A stretch of DNA of 64,000 nucleotides from Pipra filicauda (GCF_003945595.2 NW_024104365.1:6047049-6111048); one strand, 5' to 3'; shown: positions 22,991 through 35,843, counted from the first letter of the stretch. Notes: generated by a model from the letters alone, not told the origin. Numbers and translations are program-made.

Positions 22991-25561
22991 TGCATCATCC
23001 AGGAAAATTCTGTCTGTAAATTAAAGTGATGGACATTTTTCAAAGGAGAGGGAGGTAGAAGAAAACATGTTTCCTTGTGCAAGATACATGGGAAAAAACA
23101 ACCGTGCTAAGACAGAGCAGCCATGAACATAAATTTGCATCCCAGGATACCACAAATATTTGTGAAAATCTGACTGAAAATTCCATATTTAAACTGATAA
23201 TCTCTCAGAGAATATGTCCAAGATTTTCTGCACCTCCAATTTATCTATTTTAATAGTCTTTTTGCAGCAGATGTATGAGTAGGTAAGTAGGAAAGAGTAA
23301 TCCAATAGCCAGCAGTACTTTCTGAGGAAATATTTCTTAGCTATTATTTTAAACATACTTAGTGTCATGGAATGACCTGCATGTAAACAGAGTCTTTGAA
23401 GTTTCACTGACAGTAAATCCATAAGAAATTCAGTTCATATGGCCCACTGACATAATCTTTGCTTTAGAAGTAACATTGAAATGCAGAAAGGACCATGCTC
23501 TTTATTGCTATTTATAGACCGTGAAATTTTGAAAAGAAATAGTAGCTCTCTGACACAAAATTTTGCTGTCATCTGATAAAATTTTTCAGAAGAAATTTTA
23601 AAATATATAATCTGAGACAAAATAAACACTTTAATATGAGAGAACTGTCAGTAATATGTATCTTAAAATTACTTAATGTGTTCCATGATATATCCTGTTT
23701 CTTACTCTTTCCAATTTTTCTAAGCTTTAATCACTTGATGTGAAAATTTCTCTGCTTCTTGCCTGTGTCAGGCTGAGCTATTTGGGGAAATAAACCAGAA
23801 AAACTATCTCATTCTAGTTCTAAGTTAGAGGCAGATAGTCTTGTCAAAGGTAAAATATTCTAATTTTTTTTTTTTTAATACCCTTTGGAGGGTGAGGGAC
23901 TAGTAGGGGAAGGGGAAAGGTAAACTATGTTATATACCAGAGGGATTTGAAAACTTGACCTATTGAAAATGTACACAGGCAGCACTGGTGTCATTCAGAA
24001 ATTTGACAAAGTCTTATTTTTCGTACAGAAACTTTTGATTATGATGGTGAAATAGTTTTCATTCAGAAACTATTTGCATAGAAAAATCCTAGGTGATCTA
24101 TCCTGATTCTTTCTTTTGAAAGAGAAATTTCTGATTTTGCCTACTGGTTATCTTAATGTACAAACATAATTTTGACATACAATGGGCAACCTATGAAAAG
24201 AAAAATAACACATAAAGCATTGAGGACAGGATAGAAAAAATGCTACATTGATATATCTTCTGGTAATTTTCAGTGTTTAGATCTCTTTAATTTTCTGGAG
24301 TCACTATGGTACAGTATACAGAGATTAATTCGCTCAGCAAGCTCTTGCAAAGGAAGAAAGTACTTGTGGTCTAATGAGTTTAAACCTTATGCCAGGCCTA
24401 TGCTAATTGATCCTGCTCTTTAGGAGAAATCCTTTTCTTAATGACCACTTCAAGCAGCTTAATAGACAAGAGAAAATTTATCTTGTATCTTTCAAGTATG
24501 AGTTCTTGATGGAGATTTAATGAGTGACTTTCTACTGTTTCTCTTTTGAGTTTATCACAAGCTTAACACACCTCTAAGGTTAACAAGATGTCTGACAATG
24601 TACAGCCTGCTGCTTTGTTTAGCATCATGTAATTGGTAATTTTTTTGGTGATATTGATCTTAAAGCTCAAAGAGAAAATCAGTAAGTCTTCTGGCACTAG
24701 CAATAAGTATTACAGTCTCAGTAATTGGTTTGTGGAAATACATTGACATTAATGTCTGTGACTAATGCAACTTCTTTTAGAGTTTCAGGTAGACAGAGCT
24801 TATGGAAAGTTAAGAAATCTTTTAGAAACCAAAAGGAGTTTCAGTTACAGTAAAAGAAAAGCCAACAAAACATCCAAATCCAGAAAATCTGCATTTTGAT
24901 TGAAGATCGCAAGGTTACAGGGATATCAGATATTTAGGAAGACATTTTTTATTTCTTTTCCCCCAGTATTGTAGAGAAAAGAGCTAATCACCAAAGGCCA
25001 TGCCTAACCTTTGGATAGCGCATTCAAGAGTACTGCCAGTCCGTATTCCCAGGAGCTGTTGTTCGTCAAAGGTAAAATATGTTTGTTCATCTATTCCTGC
25101 TACAGAAGGAAAAGTAGTTACTCCTGTGCTGGGAAAAACACAGTGTAGTCTGTTTACTCTCTGAAAAATTTGCTGTGGAAAAATAGCTTTTTAAAAACCC
25201 ACTTCTTGTAACTTCATTATCGGAGTTGTATACACAGAGAAAATTTCCACCATATCCAAATTTAAGACCCAGTTACTAGCTTATTAAATTGACGTGTAGT
25301 CAGTAGAATTGTATGTAAAGTTTGAAATACCTTATTTCCTACCATATAAGAGCTGTCAGGGTGTAATATAAATCTAAATCTGGACTGGAATCAAGGTGTA
25401 TTGTGTGAATAGACACTAATCTAGTCCCTACATACTTTAATGTGAAGAAAGATCTATATACTCTACTATGACAAAATAAAGAAGCAAACAAAACCCACCA
25501 ATATATGAAAAACAAAATCATTTGCAATAGTCATGAACAGAATATTGCTTTTATATGATTA
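22991..25561. other. Unannotated AT-rich sequence inside the 53-bp inverted-repeat pair
   Basis: No element recognised. This is the right part of the roughly 4.5-kb segment bounded by the perfect inverted repeats at 21,017 and 25,614. Open frames are short and random. Confidence 0.5.
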
Positions 25562-25614
25562 CAGTATATTCTATGATTCTATGATAATTTTTCTGGATTT
25601 TTAGCAAAGACTAA
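25562..25614 (-). repeat. Right arm of a perfect 53-bp inverted repeat
   Basis: Exact reverse complement of 21,017-21,069, made of 22 bp of CR1 tail and 31 bp of its flank. Its last bases (AGACTAA) overlap the first bases homologous to the RTE element that follows, so the junction has about 6-7 bp of microhomology. Confidence 0.9.
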
Positions 25615-26450
25615 TACCTGCTCTAACAGAAGGAATTCTACCTGAAAGCCAATGTGGTTTCAGAGCCAACAGGAGTACCACAGACATTGTGTTTGTTCTC
25701 AGACAACTGCAAGAGAAGTGTAGGGAACAGAACAAAGGAGTCTATGTAACCTTTGTTGATCTCACCAAGGCTTTTGATACTGTGAGCAGAAAAGGAGTGT
25801 GGCAGATTTTAGACTGTTTAAGATGTCCCCCCAAGTTCCTTAAAATGATCATCTCACTTCATGAGGATCAGCGCGGTCAAGTCCATGAGTCATTTATCGC
25901 CACCACCTGCGACTTTTAGAACGCTTCCATCAACTCTGTCTCCATACAATCCTAAACAGCCACTGGTCAGATTATGTAACTAACACGTCTGTTCTAGAAC
26001 AGGTAGCAGTTACAAGTATTGAGGCCATGTTTATGAGAACACAGCTGTGTTTGGCAGGACACGTCTCCAGGATGAAGGACCACCGCCTCCCTAAGATCTT
26101 GCTTTACGGTGAACTTGCCACTGGCTGCCACAAGAGAGGAGCCCCAAAGAGGAGATACAAGGACTCCCTGAAACAACATCTCAGCCTTGGCCATGTTGAT
26201 CATCATAACTGGTCTACTCTGGCCTCCAATTGGGAGGCCTGGAGACACACCATCTACAACGCTGCTGCTGCTTTTGAGAACGCACACAGGATCACCCTTG
26301 AGGAGAAAAGACAACACAAAAAGAATCGTGTCTTGCCAATACCATCCAAGGAGTCCTTCTGCTGTGCCTTTTTCAAGGCCACCAGCATGCTTGTAGGAAA
26401 TGTGGGTAGAGTCCTTCCCAAATCTTTGTTAAGGAAGCCTAGCCATGATG
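25608..26450 (+). mobile_element. RTE-clade LINE (AviRTE-like), copy 1, 5'-truncated with internal deletion
   Basis: Plus-strand fragment of a non-CR1 LINE. It starts in the middle of the RT (codons for the PESQCGFRANRSTTD block), reaches MIISLHEDQRGQV, then jumps to the C-terminal part (SFIATTCDF, then GHVSRMKDHRLPK, GAPKRRYKDSLKQHL, EEKRQHKKNR) and ends at the CTAGCCATGATG tail. The same 3' end is seen in the copies at 38.7 and 53.2 kb, which share the CCTTCCCAAATCTT...AGCCATGATG terminus. Known: RTE elements have one endonuclease-RT ORF and short microsatellite-like 3' tails. In birds the only recently active RTE I know of is AviRTE; the family name is an inference. Confidence 0.85.
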
Positions 26451-26464
26451 AATATAGGAGTTAG
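25608..26464 (+). pseudogene. RTE endonuclease-RT ORF remnant, copy 1
   Basis: Two frames remain. The first (25,689-25,919) holds RT motif A in VTFVDLTKAFDTVSRK, including the first catalytic Asp, and stops soon after the deletion junction. The second (26,027-26,464) holds the C-terminal domain. Motif B (GVKQGC in copy 3) and the FADD-type motif C lie in the deleted middle. The C-terminal zinc-finger-like segment (CCAFC...H...C in copy 2) has lost about 33 nt here. Not functional. Confidence 0.8.
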
Positions 26465-29400
26465 AGGACCTCTAACATAAAAAATTCTGACAAAGAGGGG
26501 TTGATGATGGCAGTTGATGCTTGTAGCTTCAGAGAACAGATAAAACAGACATCTTTTTGCAGCCTAAAAAATCCTTTCCTCATCTACTTTACAAGTTGAC
26601 TTATAAGCTTTAAATCATAGCCACAAGGCCAAGATTCACAGAAGTTTTTAATTATTGGTCATCTCATGCACAAATCAAAGAATAAATTAGCTGCACACTC
26701 TTACAATATCTACACCATGTGGAAGTCTATATTTAAACTTCATTCATGTCTGACAGTTGTGTCATATTTAAAAGAGGACTCTTCTAATCTACTCCAGGTT
26801 CAATCTTAGCTCTGTGAGCAAATGACAGTTAAACCAATTTTAATCACCTTTGTGGGGAATAAGGTATGACTAAGACAATTATATGTCTACTGAGCCCATA
26901 TTATTAACATTAAATTGCATTAATACCTTCATATGATTAAGGAGGAACAACAATTATATTAATTATCATTTTTTTATGTTTAAAGAAGGAAGAAGTCATC
27001 TTCTTTAAAAAAGTCTTAGTCCTTTTTTGTGTTATACTATGCTGCTCTAAATCCACAGCATTTACATAGACATGGTATGCAAATAACCTAAGTACAGAAT
27101 ATGAACAGTTCATGATTTAGGATCCAAGTCTCATATAATTAGTATAACACTTCAAATCCCTCTAAATTCAAGTTCTGCATATGCATACATTAGCATGAGT
27201 TAATGTAAAATTATTGTCTGTGCAAGATTACACATAGGTTAGTGAAAATTTAGATAGCTAAGATTATGTAAAGAGATAAGTAACACATTGTGAATTGCAA
27301 ACAGAAAGAAATTATACACAAACAAAAGGGAAATATCTAAAGAATCTGATCATCATCTGTTAGATTAAAGACAATCTTAATATAGATCAGTAGAAAGATA
27401 TTTAAGTCAGTTCACTTTTAAAAAATCATGGTCACACTTTCTTTTTTAAAGTTGAGTTATTTTTTGTGCTTTTAACACAGGCTTTGAGACATTTTCTTCA
27501 TGCTTTTCTTCTGAGTGTACATAAAGTAAGTTAAACTAAATCCTTAACTATACATAGGGTATGTGCAATGAAATAGCTATCCAGAAAGAACAACAGATAT
27601 TTAAATACTTAAACTGACAACAATCTGAGGAAACTATTTCCGTATTTCTTTTAGGTAAAAGATAGAAACATGAAAACCTTGATGCTTCAAGGGAACAGTA
27701 AAATTCCTGGACTGTGCTAATGTTTTTACAGTAGCTATGGTATCATTACTAAAAAAAAAAAGAATATGATTTTATAATTTTTTTATTTTTTAATTATATT
27801 TTGACTAACATTTTTATGTTCTTCAGTTTTGTGTTGATTTTGGTGTTTTGGTTTGGTTTTTTAACATATGCAGGCCAAGAGGAAAATCTTAGATGAGATC
27901 GACACTTTATCAGACAGTAATTGCCAAAAATATATAATAAGATCCTGAACTAATTTTCAGCCAACTTAATAATGCCAATTTATCTCAAGGTAAAATCTGT
28001 TCTCCACTGTTAATCTGTAATAACAAAGAATTAATCTGGAATAAAAGTAAAACAAATCCAAGATATATGAACTATCAATTTACACTAAATTAAAACAAAA
28101 TTGTCATAAACTTGTTTACACTGAAACTCTTCGCTGAGGAACCACATCTTTGGGGTTGCTGGAGATAAAGGGGGTGGTAGCAGAGACCCTAAAATACAAG
28201 CACAGCATTCAAACCTAAGGCCTTGGAAATGCAAGCAGAAACAGAAGGTTTGTAAGCACAAGTCACAGACGGTTGATTACTGGTTTATTGCAGGAAAGTA
28301 ACCTTTGGATCTGCATGCAACGAACTTTAAATGTAAAAAGAAAATAAAGAAAAAGTCTAATTCACAAGTAAAATCATGTGCAGCAGAATTGGATATTATG
28401 TGGAACTGGGAACCACTTGAAAAATTCTTGGTAAGAAGATTGTGTTGGCAAATACATGAAAGTGATCCCAGAAAGAGGAAGAAGAGATGCAATTAGTATC
28501 ACACTCCTCCAACAAGGAACTTACATTTCTAAAATGCATCAAAATTACCTACTGGATCCCCATCTTCTTCCTGAAAAAGATTGATACCACTGACATTAGA
28601 ACCCAGAGAAATACTATAAAGTGTAAATGAGATGATGTAATTGGAAAACATGGAATATAACTCTTGGTATCATTACTGAACAAACAATTAAGACTGTAGT
28701 TTGACTCATAGCAAACTTTTGTTTAATCAATCAAGGCTTTTTCATTAATCCAGAAAAAGTACACAAATAAGGTAATATCTCTGCTCTTGAGGATTAGTTG
28801 TTAAAATTTAATTGCAACAAATGGGGATAGTGTGGGGAAACTAGAAAACAATTTGCAAAGTAGTATGGAAGTGTAAGATTTTGTCTTCTAAATGCATTAC
28901 CCGGTTGTTTGATCTGAGATATTTTTGACCACAAACCAACTGTAATGATTATCACGTCTTCACTGCCATTCTGATTACGGAAATTTCTTTCAAAATATTA
29001 TGACAACAAATAGATTCATAAATGTTTGTATTTTCAGAATTTTTTTCTTTTTTTTTTTTCAGTTAATTAAAAACATCTGAGACTTCCATGGGAAAAAATA
29101 TTTATTTATCTTTTCCCTCAGATATTATGTAACATTTTCCAAGTGGCTTGAGGGGCAACATATGTAAAGGACAATTTCTGTTAATGCTTTCTGTTCTGTT
29201 ACAGAGAGCTAGTTGCACTGATCTTGAGCTATGTCTAGCTTTTTGGCTAGAGACAATCTTAATTTTTGTAGAAGAACACTGATTACTCTTTTAAAAGAAT
29301 AATGCATAAAATGCTTGGGAAAAACCCCATCCCTAGTTTGGCTTTTGTTTGACAAACTATGCCTTCTACTGCAAATGGCCACAAACACAAGGCAGAGATA

Positions 29401-30050
29401 CTTCAATATATTATTTCAGGAGTTACACAAGTGACACAACATTTACTTGATGACTAGCCATGTTCCCCAAACTTCTTCTTGCACTGAAAGGTACGGCAAA
29501 AAGTGAGCTTTCACTCCTTTAAACCTAGAAAACTCTATGCTGCCAGAATTTCTGCACAGCAATATGAAATTCTTTGCTCATGCAGAGACAATTCATTTTA
29601 GCAACTGAATATTATAGATGTGATTAGTGTCCCTTTCAGTGTGTTTAAACTGAAAACCAGAGTTCATACACAAGCTGTTATACTCATTATTGTAAAATTT
29701 GATGTGCAATAACAAGAAACACATGAAACATACACAAAGGCTTAGTAAAATTAGTGAATTGTAAACTGTAATCTTTACTTTCTTTTTCTTCCCCTCCAAA
29801 AGTATCGTTTTTCATACATTAAAGAGAGCATACATCTTTTAGGAAACATTTACACCACGTAACAGGATGCTCAATTTAATGTACAAGATATAGACTCACA
29901 AACCTCAAAACCTTTCAATTAGTATGTTGGGAAATGAAATGCCCCTAGGGATCCTGATATCTTGATTCTAAATACTGTGTGGCAAACGTTCTCTTATACA
30001 AAGCACTGAAGGCTCTCATCAATACTGTATCACTGAGAGACTAATCCATA
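26451..30050. other. Unannotated AT-rich sequence
   Basis: About 3.6 kb with no recognised gene or repeat. A perfect 8-bp-arm palindrome (GTTAGAGG-A-CCTCTAAC) lies just past the RTE 3' end (26,459-26,475). A-, T- and TGTTTT-type runs occur near 27,760, 27,840 and 29,045. Confidence 0.5.
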
Positions 30051-30456
30051 TGAGGAGCAGCTGTGGTCACTTTGTCTGTTCAGTCTGGAGAAGAGGAGAC
30101 AGGGGAGACCTCATTGCAGTCTACAACTTCCTCATGAGGAGAAGAGGAGGGGCAGGCACTGATCTCTTCTCTGTGGTGACCAGTGACAGGACCTGAGGGA
30201 ATAGGCTGAAGTTGTGCCAGGAGAGGTTTAGGTTACATATTAGAAAGAGGTTCTTCTGCCAGGGGGTGGTTGGGCACTGGAACAGGCTCTCCAGGGAAGT
30301 GGTCACAGCACCAAGCCTGACAGAGTTAAGAAGTGTTTGGCTGATATTCTCAGGTACATGGTGTGACTCTTTGGGATGGTCCTGTGCAGGGCTAAGGGTT
30401 GGACTCAATGATCTTTTTGGGTCCCTTCCAACTCAGCATATTCTGTCATTCTGTGA
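30051..30456 (+). mobile_element. CR1 LINE 3' fragment, about 0.4 kb
   Basis: Plus-strand CR1: TGAGGAGCAGCTG, CAGTCTGGAGAAGAGG, GGTTTAGGTTACATATTAGA, TGGGCACTGGAACAGGCTC, then the tail GGGTCCCTTCCAACTCAGCA and TTCTGTCATTCTGTGA. Complete 3' end, 5'-truncated, no intact frame. Confidence 0.9.
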
Positions 30457-31890
30457 TAAATACAAAAAATGTAACAATTTAAATGGAGATATTCTCATCA
30501 GAAAGTAGAAGCTTAGCAAAAAAGCAAAGGAATTCTAAGATGACAAGGTTAGGGCCTGGATATCCCAGCTAACATGCCATTATTGCTCTATTCTTTTTTC
30601 CCAGCAGTCTAAAAGAACTCAAAAGGCTGGAAAAGTGGGAAGGCTCTTTCAAAACATTGGGACTGTGCATTTTTATAAGTGCAAAAGTCAAAAACAGAGA
30701 AAAATGTTGTATCAAATATATGTTGTTGTTGACTGGATGAGCCATAGGGGTATATTTTTAAAGATATGTATCTTTTCAGGTCTTAATTGCCGGTGTAAGT
30801 CAAGTATAGACCAGGAAAAAATAAAGGTCTTAAATATTTTTCTATCATTGGTTTACCTAAAGGAAGTTACTGGTTTCAGTCTAGCTTCAAGTGGACAGAC
30901 ATCTGTATTACAGATATTGCCTTGAAAATTTACATCTTAGTTCAGATCATCATTACAGAGAAGATAATGACATGAACCATATTTCTAAAACTCTGCTTAG
31001 AAATAGACCCTAAGATTTTTTTTCCTTCCAAGGAAGTTTATCTCTTCTTCCAGTTCCATACTAATAAAATATTCCTTGTTTTCAACTAGAATGATTGTCA
31101 TAGATATTCTTCAATAATACATAAATAACTAAAAGGAAAAGTTTATGTAAAATGTGCTATTAGTCCCTTTATATCTTGGAAACAATAATTCTTTAATATG
31201 GTTATTTAAAGTCATGCTGATTTCAGGTCATAGCTTATCTAGCCTGTGTCTAATTATGATAAAAATACAAAGCCTGTCTTTTATGTGACTTTTCATCTTT
31301 CATATTGAGATTCCCAGACAGCCTTGACCAACTTCAACTGAGATTTTTCTTCTCAATTTTAATTTTTTTGTTTTATCTTTTACTTTTATCTTTACCGCAC
31401 AATCTCATGAGTTTAAATTATTATCTCTTTACATTTTTTCTTTCTCTTTGGAGACAGGTATCATTGTAGGTATTATTCTCAAGTTACAAAGAATATTTGT
31501 AGCTTGTCAGGATACAGGCATTAAATTATTTTTCCATATAAACACATTTGATATATAAACATATTGACCTACATTCATATTGTCTTTTCTTATGATATTT
31601 TAAGTAATTCAACTGATAAGTATCAATGACCAAAACACATACATAAGAAGATAATACATGATGTCAGCTAGATATATGCATACCGCTACCTCTCCTAGCA
31701 AGGGTGTGCCATATTTTGCAATCTTCAAAACATAAGCACAAGGTAACCTTGAATTCTGACAACTCGCAGACATGTTCCTGACTTAAGACAGCCTCACTTT
31801 AGTCCTTGGTCTACTCCCAAGGTGTCATCTGTGCTTCAAATGTATGAATTTATCATAGCAAAAAAGTAACCGGATCTTCAAAAACTCTTG
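30457..31890. other. Unannotated AT-rich sequence
   Basis: No recognised feature. The 96-codon frame at 30,635-30,925 shows no conserved motif. Confidence 0.5.
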
Positions 31891-31899
31891 CAAAAATCT

Positions 31900-32290
31900 T
31901 CAGCCTGGACTGTTTTATGTGCACGGCTGCAGCACAGAGGGTCTCAGGGTTCTGTCTGCGCATTGTCGGCTTCCTTGGGAAAGCCCTGAGTGCCTTATTG
32001 CTACCTAGAGCTACCACAGCACAATGCTCAGCACCTCCTCTCCCCACAAAAATGGAAATCCCCATCACTGACTGTCTTTGGCCTGACCTTCCTTTAACTT
32101 ATCTGATTCTCAGAGACACCACCTATTATATGTCACCTCCCTCCCAGATTTATTCTTCTTTAACTAAAGGAATTAGAAATAGATTGAGAGATTGCCCAGC
32201 AAGAGACTGAATATTCTGGCAGTTCAGCACTGTGGTTTGTAGTTTGTAAGGAGCAACTGACGACTGGTGATTTCTCCCATCTCCTGTCAC
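31900..32290. repeat. GC-elevated block of unknown class
   Basis: Roughly 390 bases richer in G+C than the flanks and open on both strands (97 codons plus, 71 codons minus). Predicted peptides match nothing I know. Possibly an eroded repeat; borders are not definable. Confidence 0.25.
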
Positions 32291-33872
32291 ACTCATTCAA
32301 AGAAATTCATGGTTTTATGCTGCTGCCAATCCAGCTGTGATATGATTTATCACCTGAATAGAAAAGAAAAGAACACTTTACACCTTCTCAGTCATCCTAG
32401 ACTAGAAAAAAGCGCATCCATTTGCATTGATATTTATTTAAGCCTTTCCTTATACTTGTGGTTCCTGCTCAAAAGAAATTTCAGCAAGCAAAACAAAATG
32501 TAGAAAGCATTAATTTGTATGGAAGGCACTCTAGCTAGCATGGTATATTATTTTATATTTTACTACTATGGTATTCAGAATTATTACTATTCATTTAGTA
32601 TAGAAAAATGACCATAGTTCAGTCAAAGAAATGTTTACCATGTAAAATGCATGCATACTACATTCTATGCTTACATAAACATGAGTATATATATAAGTAT
32701 TAATATATATACTAGTATTAATAGATATACTAGCATACATACACGTGTATACACACATATTTCTCAGGGATAATTTATAGATTAAAATGTTTTCTCTATT
32801 TGACATTAGGTTAAAAAGTTGGAGGTTTATAAATTGGAAGTTTTGAACAACAGAAGGCTGAAAGAGATTTTACTTCAGATCAGATGAAACATCTAAAAAT
32901 TTTTGAATTTATACAGATGTAAATCAGGATTAATGCTAACAAAAACTTTTATCCAGCCATTAAATTCCTGTAAGATGCTGTATTCCATTCTAATGTATAA
33001 TTTTAAATTCAGTAACAAAATATCCATAGCTCATAGGTTAATTAAAATGCAATGTGTATATTAACTCTTACTTTATGATTTCCAGTGGGAGTAACTGATA
33101 TCTAATCTCTAATTTCTAACTTTCCTTCTTTTTAATCCCATTCATAAAGCAGCAGTATAACTCACTAATGCCTGAACCATTTCATCTTGTGAGTTTCACA
33201 GGCTTGCTTTTTATAAGTTTGATTGAAAATCTGTAGTTATGGCTTATCTATCCTCCCTGACAAATAACACATAATTAAAAAGAGCTTAGAAAGTAGTAGT
33301 AAGATTTAAGAATGCCAAATTGTTTGGTTCAATCTACAGGAAACTACATTTTTGTTCAGAAATTTTCAGGCTATGAAGTGTAAAAGGAAATAACATTATG
33401 ACGATAATATTAAGACTTATTGTATTTGGTTTGTTAGTTTTGCTATCTGGCATTGGCATACTCATCATCTGTTTACTGAGTAAACATTTGGACAAGTTAC
33501 TGCATAGTCAATCTAAAAATTTCTGAATAGTTGGTTGTTATCTAAAGATGTGAACAACTACGGAATAGCTAGATACTATTCTAGTATGAGAGACTTCAGT
33601 AATCCATGACACTCCCAAATGTCCCATGCCAACGAAGCAGATCTGAAGAAGTGATTTACAAAGGAAGCTAGTAAACTCAGAGAGTTCCCAACTATATATG
33701 TAATCACCTTTCATGTCTTGATGAAAGCAAAGTCCCACTGACTTCAGCTTATTTCAAGGGCTTTTGCTGACATAGAGGGGGAAAGAGTCAGTGGTAATTG
33801 TCATGTGAAAAGGATAAATTTCTTCAATCCTTAGTTTGGAGAGTTTTCCTTGACTCTTAACGTTTGATTGTC
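32291..33872. other. AT-rich sequence with a TA/TG tract
   Basis: A degenerate TATATA / TACATACACGTGTATACACAC tract lies at 32,683-32,757. Otherwise nothing recognised. Confidence 0.5.
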
Positions 33873-34501
33873 TGTCAGCACCTCAGGAAAGCCAAGACCC
33901 TTGTGCCTGACCAGTCTGTCAGAATCCTGTTATGGGGACCCTTCCCTGAATAGTCCTGCCTGATGGAGGATGATTTGACTGACTTATTCAGGGAAATACA
34001 CCAACAGCATTTGGAACACCCCTCAGCGGGTCTTCCAACTTTGTTAAAGTATGTTACCCATTGCCAGTAACCGCTAGAACCCATGAAGGACTCATGCAAC
34101 AGTTCACAGAGTAACACGCTTTATTAATACAAAATTGTGACGGGTTAAGGTTCGAGAATTGCTGGTGATAGTATCTGACTGCAAAAACGTATTCAAAGAA
34201 TACACAGACAAGCTTTAATCCCCAATAAGTGTATTCAGTGTGCATAGAGTATCGTTCTTACCCAATAGGTGTCCCTATGGGGGAGAAGACAGGTTCAGCC
34301 CATCAACTGATCCCACAAGTTACAATGAAGTCTTCCCTAACTTTTTCCCCATTCTCAACTTACTTTTATGATATTTCTTTATATTTGGGTGGAGCTTGAG
34401 TGACTTGAGTTATAAATACCTTTGTTACCGATTGGTGTAAAATTCTCTCACTTAATTTTTAAAGATAAAGTCAAAAAAATACAGGGTACGTGCCCTGTAC
34501 A
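33873..34501 (-). mobile_element. Retroviral LTR, about 0.63 kb, minus strand
   Basis: Plus-strand left edge TGTCAGCACC and right edge CCCTGTACA give TG...CA ends when read on the minus strand (TGTACAGGGC at its 5' end, GGTGCTGACA at its 3' end). On the minus strand a TATA-like TATTTATAAC lies near 34,411-34,420, and ATTAATAAAGCG with AATAAA at 34,125-34,120, about 250 nt before the end, giving a U3-R-U5 layout. No primer-binding site, polypurine tract or coding sequence is adjacent, and the flanks (TTGTC and CCAGT) show no target duplication. Boundaries are inferred from the TG...CA ends. Confidence 0.6.
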
Positions 34502-34559
34502 CCAGTGGTGTGATCATACCTTGGAGGTGGGTAACTTTGGGATGGAGGTGTGCACTAAT

Positions 34560-35440
34560 ATTATAATTAAGCTTTAATGAAGTTGATCTGAGGAGACAGA
34601 TTTCGCCACAGTTGTTGGCTCAGCAGCAGGGTAGCTTCTCCCATCTCCCTTGGGTAACAGGTGTAATGGGTCCAATAAAGCTAGATGATCCCAGATTTGG
34701 GGGTAGAAACTGGAATAGATTATTGAACACGCAAAGCACTTATTTAAGGGTCTTGGGGGCTTAGCATGCTAATAAGGAGGCAGGGTTATGCCAAATAGGG
34801 TATTTCACAATCTATTAGCATTTCCAGTAGCAGGGGTGATGTAAAGGAAAAAAGGGATTTACATTTCTTGGATCCAGTATTTACATTTGGGGGGAAAAGG
34901 ATTTGATATTTCCAGTAAGCAAGATTATACTGGGGAACGGTGGTCAGCTTTTCCCACAGGGAGGGGAGAAAACAAAGGGATATCTGCAGGGACTGATAGC
35001 ATCACGTGAAGTCTCTCCACATCCTGCTGGGGGAGATCAGGACAATCCACATGAAATGAATGTCAAAGGATCTTGTCTGGCCTTTTAGATGGTGGGTTTT
35101 TCCCCAACCCCTGTGGCCCAAGAACTAGCAGTTCCTTTTCTGCTGATATCCGAATTTTGGACTGCAACAACAGGTGCTATGCAGTTTATCATCTGCAAAG
35201 TACCATCAAGTCCCCTGCCATGCAAGGATTTCTAGAGCCTGGCCGCAGTGTCTCCACTGTGCTCCACCCCTGTTCCATCCCCCTTAGCAGATGTTTACTG
35301 TTGTATGGGGAGTCACTGTGGAACTGCCAGCTGCATTCCATCCAGCTGCATTTTACCCTATAATTTCTGTACTGTTGTAATGTCCATTAGGATGTAAATG
35401 TAACTTCTCAGTTTTCTCTAGCTTTATCCCTTGAAATATT
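34560..35440 (-). repeat. Probable LTR-like or ERV-derived block
   Basis: Mixed-composition sequence directly right of the 33,873-34,501 LTR. On the minus strand it has a CTTAAATAAGTGC TATA-like box near 34,741-34,749 and an ATTAAAGC further downstream near 34,570, resembling another LTR promoter and poly(A) arrangement. No clean ends were found, so extent and class are uncertain. It carries no recognisable retroviral protein. Confidence 0.35.
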
Positions 35441-35843
35441 GCCATGGGGTTCCCAGCCATATTTCCACAGTAGTGGTCTTTCTCCTCTGAGATATACTAT
35501 CATGGATTTTTTTTTGTTGGTTTCTTTTTTCTTGAACATTTTTTCCTGTGACTTCTGTCACAGGCCTACCCCTCTGCTGATTCCATTTCAGCTTCTCATG
35601 CTAGTTTTGCATCTAGTGGCAACGTGGACTCTGAGAATTTTGCTTTTTCACAATATGATTGACCCCAAACCTCAGAGAAAAACAAAGTTTAAAAACAAAA
35701 AGCAACAATCAAACCTCAAGGGCTTGAATACTATAATTCTCCCAAACTGTCAAAATTCTAAAAATTGTGTGGATTCATATTCGGCAAAACGCAACTAATT
35801 TGTAAGACCCACAGCAAGACTAGAACAGTCAGTGAATACAGGC
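35441..35843. other. Unannotated interval before the ERVL LTR
   Basis: T-rich then A-rich sequence. The 119-codon frame at 35,439-35,798 has no recognised motif. Confidence 0.45.

Noticed and set aside
26459..26475. GTTAGAGG-A-CCTCTAAC palindrome beside the RTE 3' end
   Set aside because: Not present beside the other two RTE copies, so not part of the element; 8-bp palindromes occur by chance.
34480..34501. ACAGGGTACGTGCCCTGT near-palindrome as a protein operator
   Set aside because: It coincides with the terminal bases of the minus-strand LTR and is better explained as LTR-end sequence.
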